From Taudactylus pleione (lineage: Eukaryota; Chordata; Amphibia; Anura; Myobatrachidae), in the NCBI GenBank assembly GCA_031769625.1, contig JAUIMM010000088.1, forward strand, positions 9,367,501 to 9,431,500: a stretch of DNA of 64,000 nucleotides, given 5' to 3'. How positions within the stretch are numbered: position 1 is the stretch's first letter; the number at the start of each line of letters is the position of its first letter. Under the pieces are notes generated by a model that saw only the letters and a list, made by a program, of their open reading frames with translations, ran no database searches and was not told where the DNA came from. Position numbers and translations under genes: made by a program. This document shows positions 1 to 11,369 of this stretch, one piece after another.

Positions 1-261
1 CTCTCTCTCTCCTCTGACTTTGCATCATTATTCAAGCATGCAGTGATCACTACTATTATGAGAAAAATAATTCTATCCCAGACCCTATGTTATATACCTG
101 TCCAGTATATCCCCAAGCTTCTTGAGAGACTTACCTACTCTCAACTCACATGACAGCTATAATTTGATGGACTGATATATAATTGGATAACTTTCTAGTC
201 AGACTGCAGTTTTGATCTATGCTGAGTAGCCGGACCCTGCAGAAGTCACTTTTAGAATCAC

Positions 262-461
262 CTGCAGACTCCACAGCTGTAATTTCCTTGAGCTCCATTG
301 CAGTAACTGGAGAAGACTTCCTCATCATTGCATTTGCAGTCACACAAAGGATCCACTTCCACATTTATTTCCTCACTGAATCCCAGGACTCTGAGCTGGA
401 AGCTCTGCGTTCCACCCTGGCACATCTTCTTATCCATCCATAATGTCACATGAAAATCTAC
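262..461 (-). CDS. itgb7: itgb7 exon: end of hybrid domain and start of I-EGF1
   Basis: The exon is 200 nt, starts in phase 0 after a TTGCCTGCAG acceptor and ends in phase 2 at a CTGCAG/GTGATT donor. It begins VDFHVTLWMDKKMC, continues to LRVLGFSEEINVEV, which closes the hybrid beta-sandwich, and then has the cysteine-rich PLCDCKCND ... SYCNGAQGNYSCGVC that opens the first integrin EGF module. The GFSEE and LCDC-C stretches match integrin beta-7 more closely than beta-2. Reading on past the donor hits a stop within two codons, which supports the splice site. The next exon downstream is beyond the left edge. Positions 1..261 are the following intron and show nothing recognisable except a CT-rich start. 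Confidence 0.95.
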
Positions 462-835
462 CTGCAGGCAAGAAGCACCGTCACTTATTAGTCCCTGGCT
501 CTCTGTTAAGCCCAATAATGAGTCTTGGACAAGGCAATCAAAGTTAAATTAGCAAAGTAAATGTTCAAAAAGTACAGATGCCACATCAAAGTCCCAACCT
601 GCTGCCATATCAGCGCCATTGTGTCCTATATAACATACGTTTCTATATTTCATCTGATACAGTACTAAGCAATTTAGCCTCATGTATCTCCTAAATGAAT
701 AATGAGAGGTATGGGATATCAGTGCTGTCTATATTACATATGGCACTTTTGTGGGTGTGAAACTCTCTGTAATAGTCACCGGAGCACACATGGGACTTGC
801 CAACATCTGACCGAGATTGGCCAACTCTTTCCATT
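462..835. other. Intron sequence without recognised feature
   Basis: AT-rich sequence between the exon and the target duplication of the LINE insertion. No gene, RNA or repeat family was recognised in it. Confidence 0.5.
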
Positions 836-850
836 AAAAGTATAGAACAA
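836..850. repeat. Left target-site duplication of LINE insertion
   Basis: AAAAGTATAGAACAA, repeated at about 5208..5222 directly after the LINE poly(A) tail. Confidence 0.75.
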
Positions 851-1639
851 AGTCCCAATGTCACGTTTCTTCACTGCATATGGGAATGCCCTTTGATAAC
901 CTATTTTTGGAGACAGGTAAGATGGTTCGTATTGACTTACCTCCTTAATTATTTGCCCTTGACTGCAGAGTGGGCAGTTTTGGGGTTTGTACCATCTACA
1001 ACACAAAGTTGCAGGGAAGCAAAAAAATGCTTCTTATTGTTTCTGCAGTTGCTAGAAAATGTATTCTACACCAGTGGATCTATGAACCTCCTTCTATACA
1101 TTTATTTAAATGTAAACTGTTTCATGTATTCCATATGGACTGGTTGGAGGCTTCATTTGCTGTTTGAGGAGGGTGTTAGGGGAGGGGTAGAATCAGTGTG
1201 GTTCAGCCATACTTATTACTTAGATCTAAGGCTGCTAAAGCCAAGGCTGCATTTGCAAGAGTGCTTAGATTTGAAGTGCTTAGTTTAAGTGTAACTAGAA
1301 CATTTAAATTAAAGCTGGAGTTATTCAGGAGTTGAACAGGAGCAGAACAGAAGGAGAAATTAACAAATCAACTATTCCTGCTATTAAGGACTGTTTTAAT
1401 GTACCACCACACTTCCAATATGCCTATGGATTGTGCCTGTACCTGGATCCCCAATGCTGCCAGCATCCCTCCTGACCTCCTCATGCAATCTGCTTATCCA
1501 CTCCAACTATGCTATACCGAACGACGCAGTAAGATGACCCCTCTAATAGACCTTAGTTGTGGCCCCCAAATCTTGAGGCTTGGTGCAATTTTGATCAACT
1601 CATTGTCTTTTCCTCTTAAGTTTAAACTAACCCTTTCAT

Positions 1640-1993
1640 AAATGTTATATTATTGTCACCCTTGTATCCAGCCCATCTGTGTCACCCCTGTCTGTCTGCC
1701 CCCTCCCCTTAGAATGTAAGCTCTCACGAACAGGGCCCTCTTCCCTCATGTGCTTCTCCTTCACTTAATTATACTTTAATATACAACAGTACCCCACCCT
1801 TGGTTGCTGACACCATGCTGCTTATCTAAGTGTTATGCAGCAATGTATTAATCATGTATCTGTCCTGCATTGTTTGTACTGTTAATAACTGTTTTCTTGT
1901 GTGCTCATTTGTTTATGTACATTGTAAGGCGCTGCGGAACCCTTGTGGCGCCATATAAATAAAGGATGATAATAATAATAATAATAATAATAA
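1640..1993 (+). repeat. L2-like LINE 3' end with (TAA)n tail
   Basis: The fragment has a conserved layout seen again in this window at 19.6-19.8, 35.1-35.7, 58.2 and 63.1-63.4 kb: CTGTCTGCCCC, then GTAAGCTCTCACGA-CAGGGCCCTCTTCC, then GTACATTGTAAGGCGCTGCGGA, then GCGCCATATAAATAAAGGAT and a TAA/AAT simple tail. This is the 3' UTR of an L2/CR1-type LINE that ends in a short repeat rather than poly(A). Only the 3' end is present. The sequence from 1300 to 1640 may be its upstream part, but that is not certain. Confidence 0.7.
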
Positions 1994-2047
1994 AGAAGAA
2001 CATACCGAAACATTCTTTCACATTTGGGAGGGTTTTATAGACTCTTT

Positions 2048-4827
2048 GGGTCAAATGTAATAGGGTGTCTGTTTTGGTAAATTGCGAGTTTGGTGCTAAA
2101 CGCGCAATTTTTCACAACTCTCCAATGTAATAGAGTGTCTGTTCACTAAAACTCGCATTTTTCAGAGTTACTAAAACTCCCCATTCCCAAACTCGCATCC
2201 AGATGTTTTCAAATTGAAAACAATCAACTCGCCCAATGTAATAGAGTGTCTGTTTCAGACTCGCAAAAAAAAGATTACCAAAAGTCCCCAAATATTAGAC
2301 CTTCTTCAGGCTAGCGAGTACATCCTGAGCAGGTCAGATTAACACAGAAACATGAACATATCCATGAGATATATATATGTTTCTGTGTGTACTTATGTAA
2401 AATGTTTTTAAATTTAAAAAAAATTACATGCACCCCCTCCCCAAAAGCATAACCAGCCCCGGGCTTTATAAAGACTGTTCTGGTTCTAAAAATAAAGGGG
2501 CCAAAATGCGTAGGGGGCCCCTGTATATTAAGAACCAGCACAGGGCTTTGTTGAGCTGGTCCTGGTTCTGGAAAATCAGGTGACAAAACGAGTAGGGGTC
2601 CCCTGAAAATTCCAGAAGCAGCACCAAACTCTTTCTAGTGGGGGGATAATGCCACAGCCAGGGAAAACCTTTCATCAGTTTCCCCAGCCAAAGCATTATC
2701 CCTGACCGCTAGTCAGTCCAGGCCGGGGGTCCCTGGGGAGTTGGGGACCCCCCCCAATAAAGGGGCCCCCCTCTCCAGGGCACCCCAGGCCTAGACTGAT
2801 AGCCCGGGGCTATCCCCGGCACCCTATGGCCATGGGTGCCGGGTTGACAGTGTTAGTGTAAAGTGTAAAAATAAAGTTTCCATATTGTCTTTAGTTGTAG
2901 AACCACAAGTACCAGCAAGCCTCCCCTGCATGCTGGTATTTGGAGAACCACGAATACCAGCATTCGGGGCATTACGGGCCCGCTGGCACTTGTAGTTCCA
3001 CAACTAAGGAAATACATAAATAAACAAACATACACCGTAAATGTAAAATTTTAAGAAAAAATACATGCACACTCACACTCATACATACTCACCTAGTATT
3101 CGAAGTAATCCATAGGGGTGTACCTGAAATAAAAAATCCATACTCACCTCTCCTATGCGTCGATCACGTCCACTTGTCCAAGTAGGCAATCCAGGGGTTA
3201 AAATAACAAACACGCAAAAAACCCGATCCATGCGGACTGATCAAAGGTTTGTGTGTACACATACCTTTGCTCCGTGTAAATGACCGGGGCAGACGTGTGC
3301 CCCGTCAGTGAAGGGGCCGCCAGCCAATCAGGGAGCATCTCCATTGGAGCAGCTCCCTGATTAGTTGAATGCGGCCAGCCTGTGTCTCCCATAGACTTCT
3401 ATGGTGAGAATTCCCTATAGAAGTCTATGCAGGGAGCCGCTACATCGTAACCGCAAGATTAATTGAGGTTAATCTTGTGGTTACATCAATGATACAATGT
3501 CGCGACATTGTATCAGTGATGTTACCACAAGATTAACCTGAGGTAACCTTGCTGCTACGATGTAGTGGTTCCCACCATAGACTTCAATGGGGAATTCTCA
3601 CCATAGAAGTCTATGGGAGACACAGGCTGGCCGCATTCAGCTAATTAGGGAGCTGCTCCGACGGAGATGCTCCCTGATTGGCTGGTGGCCTCTTCAATGA
3701 CGGGGCACACGTGTGCCCCGGTCATTTACACGGAGCAAAGGTATGTGTACACACATACCTTTGCTCAGTCCGCATGGATCGGGTTTTTTGCGTGTTTGTT
3801 ATTTTAACCCCTGGATTGCCTACTTGGACAAGTGGATGCGATCGATGCATAGGAGAGGTGAGTATGGATTTTTTATTTCAGGTACACCCCTATGGATTAC
3901 TTTGGATACTAGGTGAGTATGTGTGAGTGTGAGTGTGCATGTATGTTTTATTAAAATTTTACTTTCACGGTGTATGTTTGTTTATTTACCTATTTCTTTA
4001 GTTGTGGAACTACAAGTGCCAGTGGGCCCGTAATGCCCCGAATGCTGGTATGGTATGGCATGCAGGGGAGGCTTTCTGGTACTTGTGGTTCTACAACTAA
4101 AGACAATATGGAAACTTTATTTATACACTTTACACTAACACTATCAACCCGGCACCCACGGCCATAGGGTGCCGGGGATAGCCCCGGGCTATCAGTCTAG
4201 GCCTGGGATGCCCTGGAGAGGGGTACCCCTTTATTGGTGGGGTACCCAACTCCCCAGGGATCCCGGCCTGGACTGACTAGTGGTCAGGGATAATGCTTTG
4301 GCCGGAGAAACCGGTGAAAGGTTTTCCCTGGCTGTGGCATTATCCCCCCGCTAGAAAGAGTTTGGTGCTGGTTTTGGAAATTTCAGGGGACCCCTACTCG
4401 TTTTGTCCCCTGATTTTCCAGAACCAGCTCAACAAAGCCCTGTGCTGGTTCTTAATATACAGGGGCCCCCTACGCATTTTGGCCCCTGTATTTTTAGAAC
4501 CAGGACAGGCTTTATAAAGCCCGGGGCTGGTTATGCTTTTGGGGAGGGGGTGCACATTTTTTTTTTTAACACACACAGAAGCCATCACGAATCTCACTGA
4601 TCTGTGATGGCTTCTCTAAAACTCGCACCTTTTAATGCTACTCGCATTAAAAGGTGTCAGGTTACATAGTCCTAAACTCGCCTAAACTCGCAAATGCAGT
4701 AGCCTCGAGCTGAAAAGTTTGCAGGCTATTGAATTTGTGAGTTTCAGTACAAACTCGCACTTTTTAAAAGTGCAAGAAAGTGCGAGTTTGTACTGTTACT
4801 AAAACAGACACCCTATTACATTTGGCC
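2048..4827. mobile_element. Giant foldback element, 2.78 kb, almost wholly inverted repeat
   Basis: The left end reads GGGTCAAATGTAATAGGGTG and the right end is its near-complement, ending CACCCTATTACATTTGGCCC. The two halves match inverted over nearly their full length: for example 2745..2900 against 4110..4275, and 3190..3420 against 3600..3800. The centre is a perfect 24-base palindrome at 3490..3513 (GATACAATGTCG and its complement). TTT flanks both ends (2045..2047, 4828..4830), which would fit a 3-bp duplication. No transposase frame is present; the mirror-image ORFs at 2466..2696 and 4293..4517 are the same sequence read on opposite strands. Harbinger-type mobilisation is possible but not shown. 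Confidence 0.85.
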
Positions 4828-5229
4828 CTTTGTGTGAACATAGTTGGGTTCAATTGCATAGATGCTTTCATTCCACTCAGTGGTACGAAACTAAATTACT
4901 GATGGAAGATGCCCCTATAAATTTGCCAAAATCCTCCACCACCGTCCAATCTGCCGGGGTTGCTGACCACGCCTGAAGCTTCTGATATAATATGTATTTT
5001 CTGTTTACTATCTGCAATATCTGTATTTCTGGTTTTTGTCTTTGATGTCATGTATTTTATTATTTTAATTATTGTATATTCTATGATCCTCTTCATCTGC
5101 CAAATATTGTATGTTTCAAGTTCAACCATGCTATGTTGGCCAATGTACGATAAGTGTATTGTACTTATGTGCTCTTTTCTGAATAATAAAAATAAGTTTA
5201 AAAAAAAAAAAGTATAGAACAAGACCTGA

Positions 5230-6275
5230 AGTGGTGTAAAAGTCCTTTGGTAGAGTACTGTCGAAGCTGGATAATCGGCTGAGACAAGATCAGCTTAAAA
5301 TTAGATCGTAACGACGCCATCTTGCGACTGGCCGCAAGACGCCATCTTGAAAATGAGATCGCAAGATGCCATTTTGCGAATGGCCGCCCAGTGCCAGTTT
5401 AGCTAAACTCACACTTAAGTACATATGGCGATGTTACTATTAGCATCATGCGATTGCATCTTTCACCATTTCTCATACACACATAAATACGCACAATTGC
5501 ACTGTTAACTAGTCGCACATTAGCGAATGCATAAGATCCTGTATGAAAATGCTGTTTATTAGCCTCATGCGCACGCATTTGCCCCAAGTTAACTAGCGTC
5601 TTTCTATCAAACCCTGCATACTTACACATTACATATTTACATAAAAGGTTCCATAAGCTTTAAAGTATAAGATTCAAGTTTGTTCATTTATTATAAATGC
5701 TGTGAAATAAAGGTTATTTAGTAGCTCAGGTTTAATACATGATAAGTAAGCCGTGCTTGGTATTATACTGATCTGCACCCTCTCAACAGCTTCCCGGTAT
5801 CATCGTTGTGAAGATCGCAACATGCATTCGCAACTTATGGACCGCAGAGACTTAAAGCACCGAAATGTACATTGTATGACCAACTGTTTAGATTTGCATG
5901 AGGCGGGAAACAGAGGCAACCAGCTGTCGGAGGCTGGACTGTGTCTATTTGAATCAACCTGTTAAATGCTCTGTGACAGATGTACCCTCCTTGGGAACCA
6001 ATGGCATCAGCGACAAGCCTCTCCTTTGTGTTGTCTGTTTCTGTGAGGGTATAAATGTGTGTGTGGTGACCAAAGTCGGGAGTCTTCTTGCTGAATGCTG
6101 ATTGACGGAGGTTTCTTGCTGATGCCAGTATCTGGTCCAGAGCGCATGCGTATGTATAACTGTACTTGGGTCTGTATAATTTCTTTGCGCTAAATTGTAC
6201 TTAGATCATAGCGTGTAACTGACTGTACTTTTTCTTGAATAATACTTTGTGCTTTGGAAACACAGGTTCAAGGTC
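5230..6275 (+). repeat. Possible solo LTR or other promoter-bearing repeat
   Basis: The block contains a TATAAAT box at about 6049, a downstream CAAAGTCGGGAGTCTTCTTGC region, and a 3' part with AATAATACTTTGTGC that ends GGAAACACA. This order (upstream region, TATA box, poly(A)-like signal, terminal CA) resembles a retroviral-type LTR. No matching second LTR, primer-binding site or gag/pol frame was found, and no clean target duplication flanks it. The ORFs in this region look random. An unrelated repeat remains possible. The sequence 6276..6967 has no recognised feature. Confidence 0.3.
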
Positions 6276-6967
6276 TAAAGTCTTTATTTACTGTATGACT
6301 GCGTACGCAAATAGAGTCAACCTTAGAGGTTTATAGGCAGGATATTAGAAGGTATAGGCAAGAGTGTATAGAGGTTCAAATTCAGTATCCTTAGTACAAA
6401 TGAGAGTGCCGCCTTTTTAAGGAACACCACTAAATATCGGTCCTTGTTACCCTTCCTTTTCAATAATCTCATTCCTCAATAGTAAATCTTATTTATGTAC
6501 AGTTCAGTAGAATTAGATGCACTTGAGCAAATACTCGGTGCTTTGTAAGGAATGCCCTGAGCTCACCAACTCCTCCTCTCTTTATCTTCTCTTACATACG
6601 CCACCATCTTGCTCTGAAAGACCTATGTGCACTCTAGATGCACTTGCACAAGGAAGGGGGGAGGTGAGAAGGGGGTTCCGAAATTACTTTTATATCGGTC
6701 AGCAGATAGTTTGTGTTTAATAAATGATCTCCAGTTTCTTTATATTTGAGACAAATAGTAGCTATCCATTCTTATTGATGTTTTTATTAGCATCTGTTAT
6801 TAATTAATTGGTCTATTGTTACAAAACTACCTGTATTGTACCTGCCTATCCAAATTTGACCTGCATTATCTAATCTCAAATCCCTTGTATATGTTTTATC
6901 TTCACTAATTTGCTATCACACTTTATTATAAGGTCAGTGCCATCGAATGTCTTTTCTATGTACTTAC

Positions 6968-7105
6968 CATTTGGTTTATTTTGACCCCTGAACATTGCCC
7001 TTGCGACTGCCCCTCAGTAGTCGAGTCAGGACAGTGGGAATCATAAGAGATGTGAATTCCTTTTGGTAGATTTGCATGTTCCAAAGTAATAGTGGAAGAT
7101 AAATT
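6968..7105 (-). CDS. itgb7: itgb7 exon: hybrid domain, second half
   Basis: The exon is 138 nt (46 codons), phase 0 at both ends, with acceptor TTTGTCTTTCCTAG and donor ATG/GTAAGT. It reads NLSSTITLEHANLPKGIHIS, then YDSHCPD, an acidic and polar loop, and QCSGVKINQM. This is the piece that returns from the beta-I domain into the hybrid domain. NLSSTITLEH and HISYDS are close to integrin beta-7 and distinct from the beta-2 sequence at this position, which supports the paralogue call. The exon was found by searching the intron between the 90-nt and 200-nt exons for the missing segment; it is in frame with both neighbours. Confidence 0.95.
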
Positions 7106-7944
7106 CTAGGAAAGACAAAATAAGTATTAACATTAAACTGCTTACAATTAAGTGGCAGATAAATAAATATTATTATCACTGTTCCTATAAACTAGTTGTT
7201 TGATTCTGGAAAACACCCTGTAAGCACAGAATGAAAGGCAGCATGTACTGTACAACATGTTGAAGTGGACTCTAAAATGTAGTCTTCCAAATTCAAAATG
7301 ACTCATACTGTAAATGCATGAGCTGAAATACTCTGCTCCTTCTTAAAACTTTAGCGATCTGATTGGCTACAATATGCGCTAATTCTGCCAACTTTATCTG
7401 CTGATCATCCGTGTGTGCCCACCTTTGTAGGATGACAACAATAGCAGGTCCTCTAACACTAGTCAAAAGCAACTAAAACTACTATATATTTTTATTTATT
7501 AAAATATGTTGTTTCCTTCCATATTGGCTATCAGTGAATTGAATTGAATACCTTTATTTGTTATTAACAACACCAAGTGATGTCAATGAAAAAATCAAGT
7601 AAAGACATACCACATACTAGAACAAACAGCAATTACATTTTACCAAAATTCAGGCAAGGACAATTCAATAAGAAAAAAAAAATAGACAAGAACATTTCAG
7701 CAATGTAACATGTGCACGGCACATCAGTAGGAAAGAAACTGTTGTATCAGCATGACCTATTGAGAGCACTTTGCTTATCTATTGTAATTAATATGAATGG
7801 CAAAGGGTACTTCTAGTAACATTTCTTAATGGAGACCTCCACCCAAAATTGAGGAAAGTCCTAAGGCAGTGGTGGCCAAACTTGGTTCTCATGGACCCTT
7901 CACAGTTTATGTTTTCCAGAACTGAGACTCTCTTAAAATGTACA

Positions 7945-8560
7945 CAGAAAAAAGGGATTTGCCCTCCAGCACACTGTAGCAAAATCAACAAAAAATAATT
8001 AAATTCTACATAATAATAGAGATTCAGAGGTATTAGTTACATACATTTGCAAATATATGAATAAGCGCCAGGGCAATCGTCAAGGCTCCTCTATACTGGC
8101 GTCCCTAATATTAAGGGGTTCACGTCCGAGAAGCAAGGTACCCCCAAAAATTCCAGCCAAGGACCATCCCCAGGGCATCACACGAAAAGGGGAAAAAAGG
8201 TGATAGTGAAGTGTAAAGGATAGATGTATAAGGATAAATCAATGTGTTAATGAAATGTGAAAGAATTAAAACAACATAAATAATAAACAAACAATTAGAA
8301 AAGTGATAAAAATATTCTATGTGAATTAAGTGGAGATGCCCTGAAAAAGGTCCAGCCAGAACAACTCCGGGGGCCCCACTCCCAAATGCTCACCCCAAAA
8401 TAATTATTGCTACATAATAGCAGCACCCACTCTGGGTCATATAATTACAAATTGGTGTACTGCATGATAACAGCACATGTATAAGTTGAGAGCTAACTCA
8501 CCTTGGAGGTACCCCAAAAATCTCCACATGGCACTATAAGGACCAGCACCTCCTCCCAAT
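7945..8560. repeat. Dispersed repeat family R1, copy 1
   Basis: The block starts near CCCTCCAGCACACTG, continues through AAATATATGAATAAGCGCC and GGTTCACGTCCGAGAAGCAAG, and ends near ACTCCGGGGGCCCCACTCCC. The same order occurs at 8668..8905 (short copy) and 18672..19165. No coding capacity is evident. The family resembles a non-autonomous interspersed repeat, but its superfamily is unknown. Confidence 0.7.
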
Positions 8561-8667
8561 GCTGGCTCCCTTCATGCCTCTCAAGACTGCAAACAAAAAA
8601 TATGGTGGTTGCTCATATCAGCTTAATGACATAGCACAGGTGCTTGTAAAGGGCGGGTTTACAATGA

Positions 8668-8920
8668 ACACAGAAAAAAGGGATTTTTCCCTCCAGCACA
8701 CTGCAGCAAAATCAACAAAAAATACTTAAATCCTACATGATAATAGAGATTCAGATTCAGAGTATTAGTTACATACATTTGCAAATATATGAATAAGCAC
8801 CAGGCCAATCGTCAAGGCTCCTGTATACTGGCATCCCTAACATTAAGGGGTTCACGTCCGAGAAGCAAGGTAACCCAAAAAAATCCCAGCCAAACAAACA
8901 ATTAGAAAAGTGTGCTGGAG
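8668..8920. repeat. Dispersed repeat family R1, short copy 2
   Basis: This copy repeats the first 230 bp of copy 1 (CCCTCCAGCACACTG at 8689) and closes with GTGTGCTGGAGGG at 8908..8920, the inverted complement of its own start. That suggests CCCTCCAGCACAC is a terminal inverted repeat and that this copy is an internally deleted element. Confidence 0.6.
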
Positions 8921-8929
8921 GGTTAAAGT

Positions 8930-9640
8930 GATGTAAATATTGTCATTTTAGCTCCGCCTCCTCCATACAAATCTGCGATTCCTGGTAAACATCTCCCCAT
9001 CCTGCCCACTTCACTAGAAAGTGGATGGAATGCAGCAGATCCACCCACTCTTCTGGGGGTGTGGGGGACTACCTGATAAAATGATAAATTGTGTCTTCTG
9101 CACCCTAAAGGAAAGTAGGTACGTATGCATTCTGGTGAGTCGCCCAACATCTGGGAGCTGATTCTGAGTGGGACGTTCAGTATCTGCACTGCTTCTCCAT
9201 ACGCCATACTAGTTACTAGCTTACACTTATGTGAGCATCCACCTGTGTATGCAGAACATCCAATACATCTGCAAGCGGAATGCCACCCCGTCCACTGTTT
9301 CTCCATCTGCAGCTGTCATCATTAGTATCTGGGCATGCACCCGCTGTACACTGGCTACAAAAGATCCGTCTGAGCCGGGTGTCTCATCTCCATCCGCATG
9401 TGTATGCCTGCATATGCGCAGTCACCGATCTCTCTATGAGGTCTGCACAGCATGCGGAAGTCCCACTGGCAGCACGTTGTTGATGTGCAGCACACTGAAT
9501 GTATACACAAAAGAGTGTGGTCATCAGGAGCGAGGAGAGCGTGGCAAACATCGGAGAACTCTCTGCACTACTGCTAATCAGATACAGTGCCCGCTGTACC
9601 AGACATCGGGAGTTGGTCCCGCCTGATCACAGAAACACTG
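8930..9640. other. Intron sequence with a short shared repeat
   Basis: The stretch 8950..9060 (CTCCGCCTCCTCC, then CATCCTGCCCACTTCACTAG) is echoed in reverse at 62895..63000, so it is a dispersed repeat. The rest (9060..9640) contains a moderately CpG-rich stretch with ORFs up to 131 codons that show no recognisable domain. No gene is called here. Confidence 0.4.
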
Positions 9641-9852
9641 GACTCCAGGTCAGCAATTATATGGGACCGCAGGGTTTTATTTGTATTAAAGTAAAACATA
9701 AAGGTAAAAGAAAGATGAGTGGAATTAGCTTTTAAGGCAATTTTTGTTTTGTACAAAAGAAAATATATATGAAATATTTAAAGAAGAAAACTGTTAAAAT
9801 AACAATAGTTAATGAATTGCTACTATAGAACAAATAACTAAAGGGCGCTTAC

Positions 9853-9942
9853 ATTGTAGGCTTGAGATATAAGATTAACTACATTGCTGGAATCTTCCTT
9901 TAATTCTCCAACTGCAGATTTAGGAATCAGCTCACAAAGCCC
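9853..9942 (-). CDS. itgb7: itgb7 exon: end of beta-I domain
   Basis: The exon is 90 nt (30 codons), phase 0 at both ends, between a TATCTTCTCAG acceptor and an AAT/GTAAGC donor. It reads [14 protein letters not shown] then [16 protein letters not shown]. This is the C-terminal alpha-helical end of the beta-I (A-like) domain. [20 protein letters not shown] is a hallmark shared by beta-2 and beta-7 chains. The 90-nt size and frame match the conserved integrin beta gene structure. Confidence 0.95.
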
Positions 9943-11369
9943 CTGAGAAGATAAAAAGAAATATGCAGCAATAGGACATACATGCATTTTATTACACGGC
10001 TTTGATTCGGTATTTTAGAAGACAGAGAAGGAACATTTACGCGACACCTTGGTGTGTTTTAAAGCTTTTTATATATTAGATAAAGTGTGCCTAGGAATAC
10101 AATTCCAGGTACAACATGTGTCCTATTAAAGGATGAGACCCAATATCTACTACTGTAGGTCAGAGCTGGCGCACAATTGAAGTCCTTAGCGGAATGGGTT
10201 TTGCCATGCCATCTGCTGCAGCGCAGAGAATGCCCATAAACATAACCCTCTCAATCTGTTTATCTAATCAACAATCTTGCTTTGCAAAACAAAATGTAAT
10301 CTTTGCACTGCTCGATAAAACTAGGCTCACTGCCCTGCTTGTTTTTTTTACAAGACAGCCCTCACTCCGCTGAACTTCTTCCATCAGCTATTGCCAGCTT
10401 TGTCTATTCAGCAAATGCTGCTCATGGTAAAATAGGAAGCAACAGGTGGGAGGGCACAATGCTCAACTGGTGGTGAGGGTGGTAGCTCTTGTTGATGTGT
10501 GTGCTATTTGGTGGTGATATGCAGAGTTCAATAGCAACACTAGAGGAATTGCAGATGCACCAAACAGTCCAGGTGCCTAACTAGGTGTCAGGTGTATTGA
10601 AGTGTAGTAGTAGTAGTTACTGGTACAGCTATACGCACAGTTACACACTGGTTAATCTGGAGGGAGCAGAGCTTCAGCAGAAAATACAGAGCACCAAGTG
10701 GTGATGTATGGTGGTAGCAGAGCAGGTATACGCAGGATGTGCTGTACATACAGGCCAATATGCAGGATGATGTAGCAGGGTCTCTAGAGCTAAGCGGAAC
10801 ACGTCCATGTCCCACTGTGGTGCTCATTCACAGTCACAAAATGGCATCGTGCAGAAGACCAAGCGGTGGCCATCTTGGTCAGGTAGAATGCTTCAACTAA
10901 GGAGCATTCATAGAGGCAGTACAGTAGTGCACCCCATAATTCAACAGCTCTACTTTCCAGTGTGGAGCACCAATTATGGTGACCCCCAAGGACTTGCACC
11001 GGACCTGCTGCCACACGTCACATATTTTACTCAAGCTTTTAGCCTCAAGAGTGAGATATGGTCAAAGTCTCATCCGGGGGGTGAGTCTAAATTTAGCAAC
11101 AAACATGGCTGCTCAGACTGTGAGAGGTACTCTTGGCTGCTGCTGCTGCGTCACCACATGTGAGTAAGGAGAATGTGTGCGTTTAAAATCATTTCATATT
11201 CATGGTCTGTGGGAGAATGGTGTGTAACTATTTTAAGAAAAACTGATCAGGTTGAGAATCAGTTAGGGGGTTTATCATTAAACGATTAAAATTGGGGAGG
11301 GGGATAATCTCAGGCATGATCAGGGAAAGGGGGGATGGGATAATCCCTGATATAGTAAAGGCTCAATTA
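9943..11369. other. Intron sequence without recognised element
   Basis: About 1.4 kb with no exon match on the minus strand. ORFs at 10588..11167 on both strands show no known domain and no codon-like conservation that I can recognise. A TAGTAGTAGTAG run lies at 10605..10616. Confidence 0.4.

Larger units (their letters stand above)
851..5207 (+). mobile_element. 5'-truncated L1/Tx1-like LINE, interrupted by nested insertions
   Basis: The insertion is flanked by a 15-base direct repeat, AAAAGTATAGAACAA, at 836..850 and about 5208..5222, and its 3' end carries AATAAAAATAAG followed by an A-run (5188..5210). These are hallmarks of target-primed reverse transcription. Just inside the left repeat, a frame at 851..990 reads FLHCIWECPLITYFWRQV, resembling the Cys/His/Trp-rich C-terminal segment of L1-clade ORF2 proteins. 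No complete reverse transcriptase remains, so the copy is 5'-truncated and dead. An L2-like tail (to about 1992) and a 2.78-kb foldback (2048..4827) lie inside it, so only about 850..1300, 1995..2044 and 4831..5207 look like the original LINE. Naming the L1 clade is an inference from the tail and this short motif. Confidence 0.7.

Noticed and set aside
2311..4600. Mirror-image ORFs of 65 to 91 codons
   Set aside because: They are the same inverted-repeat sequence read on each strand of the foldback element.
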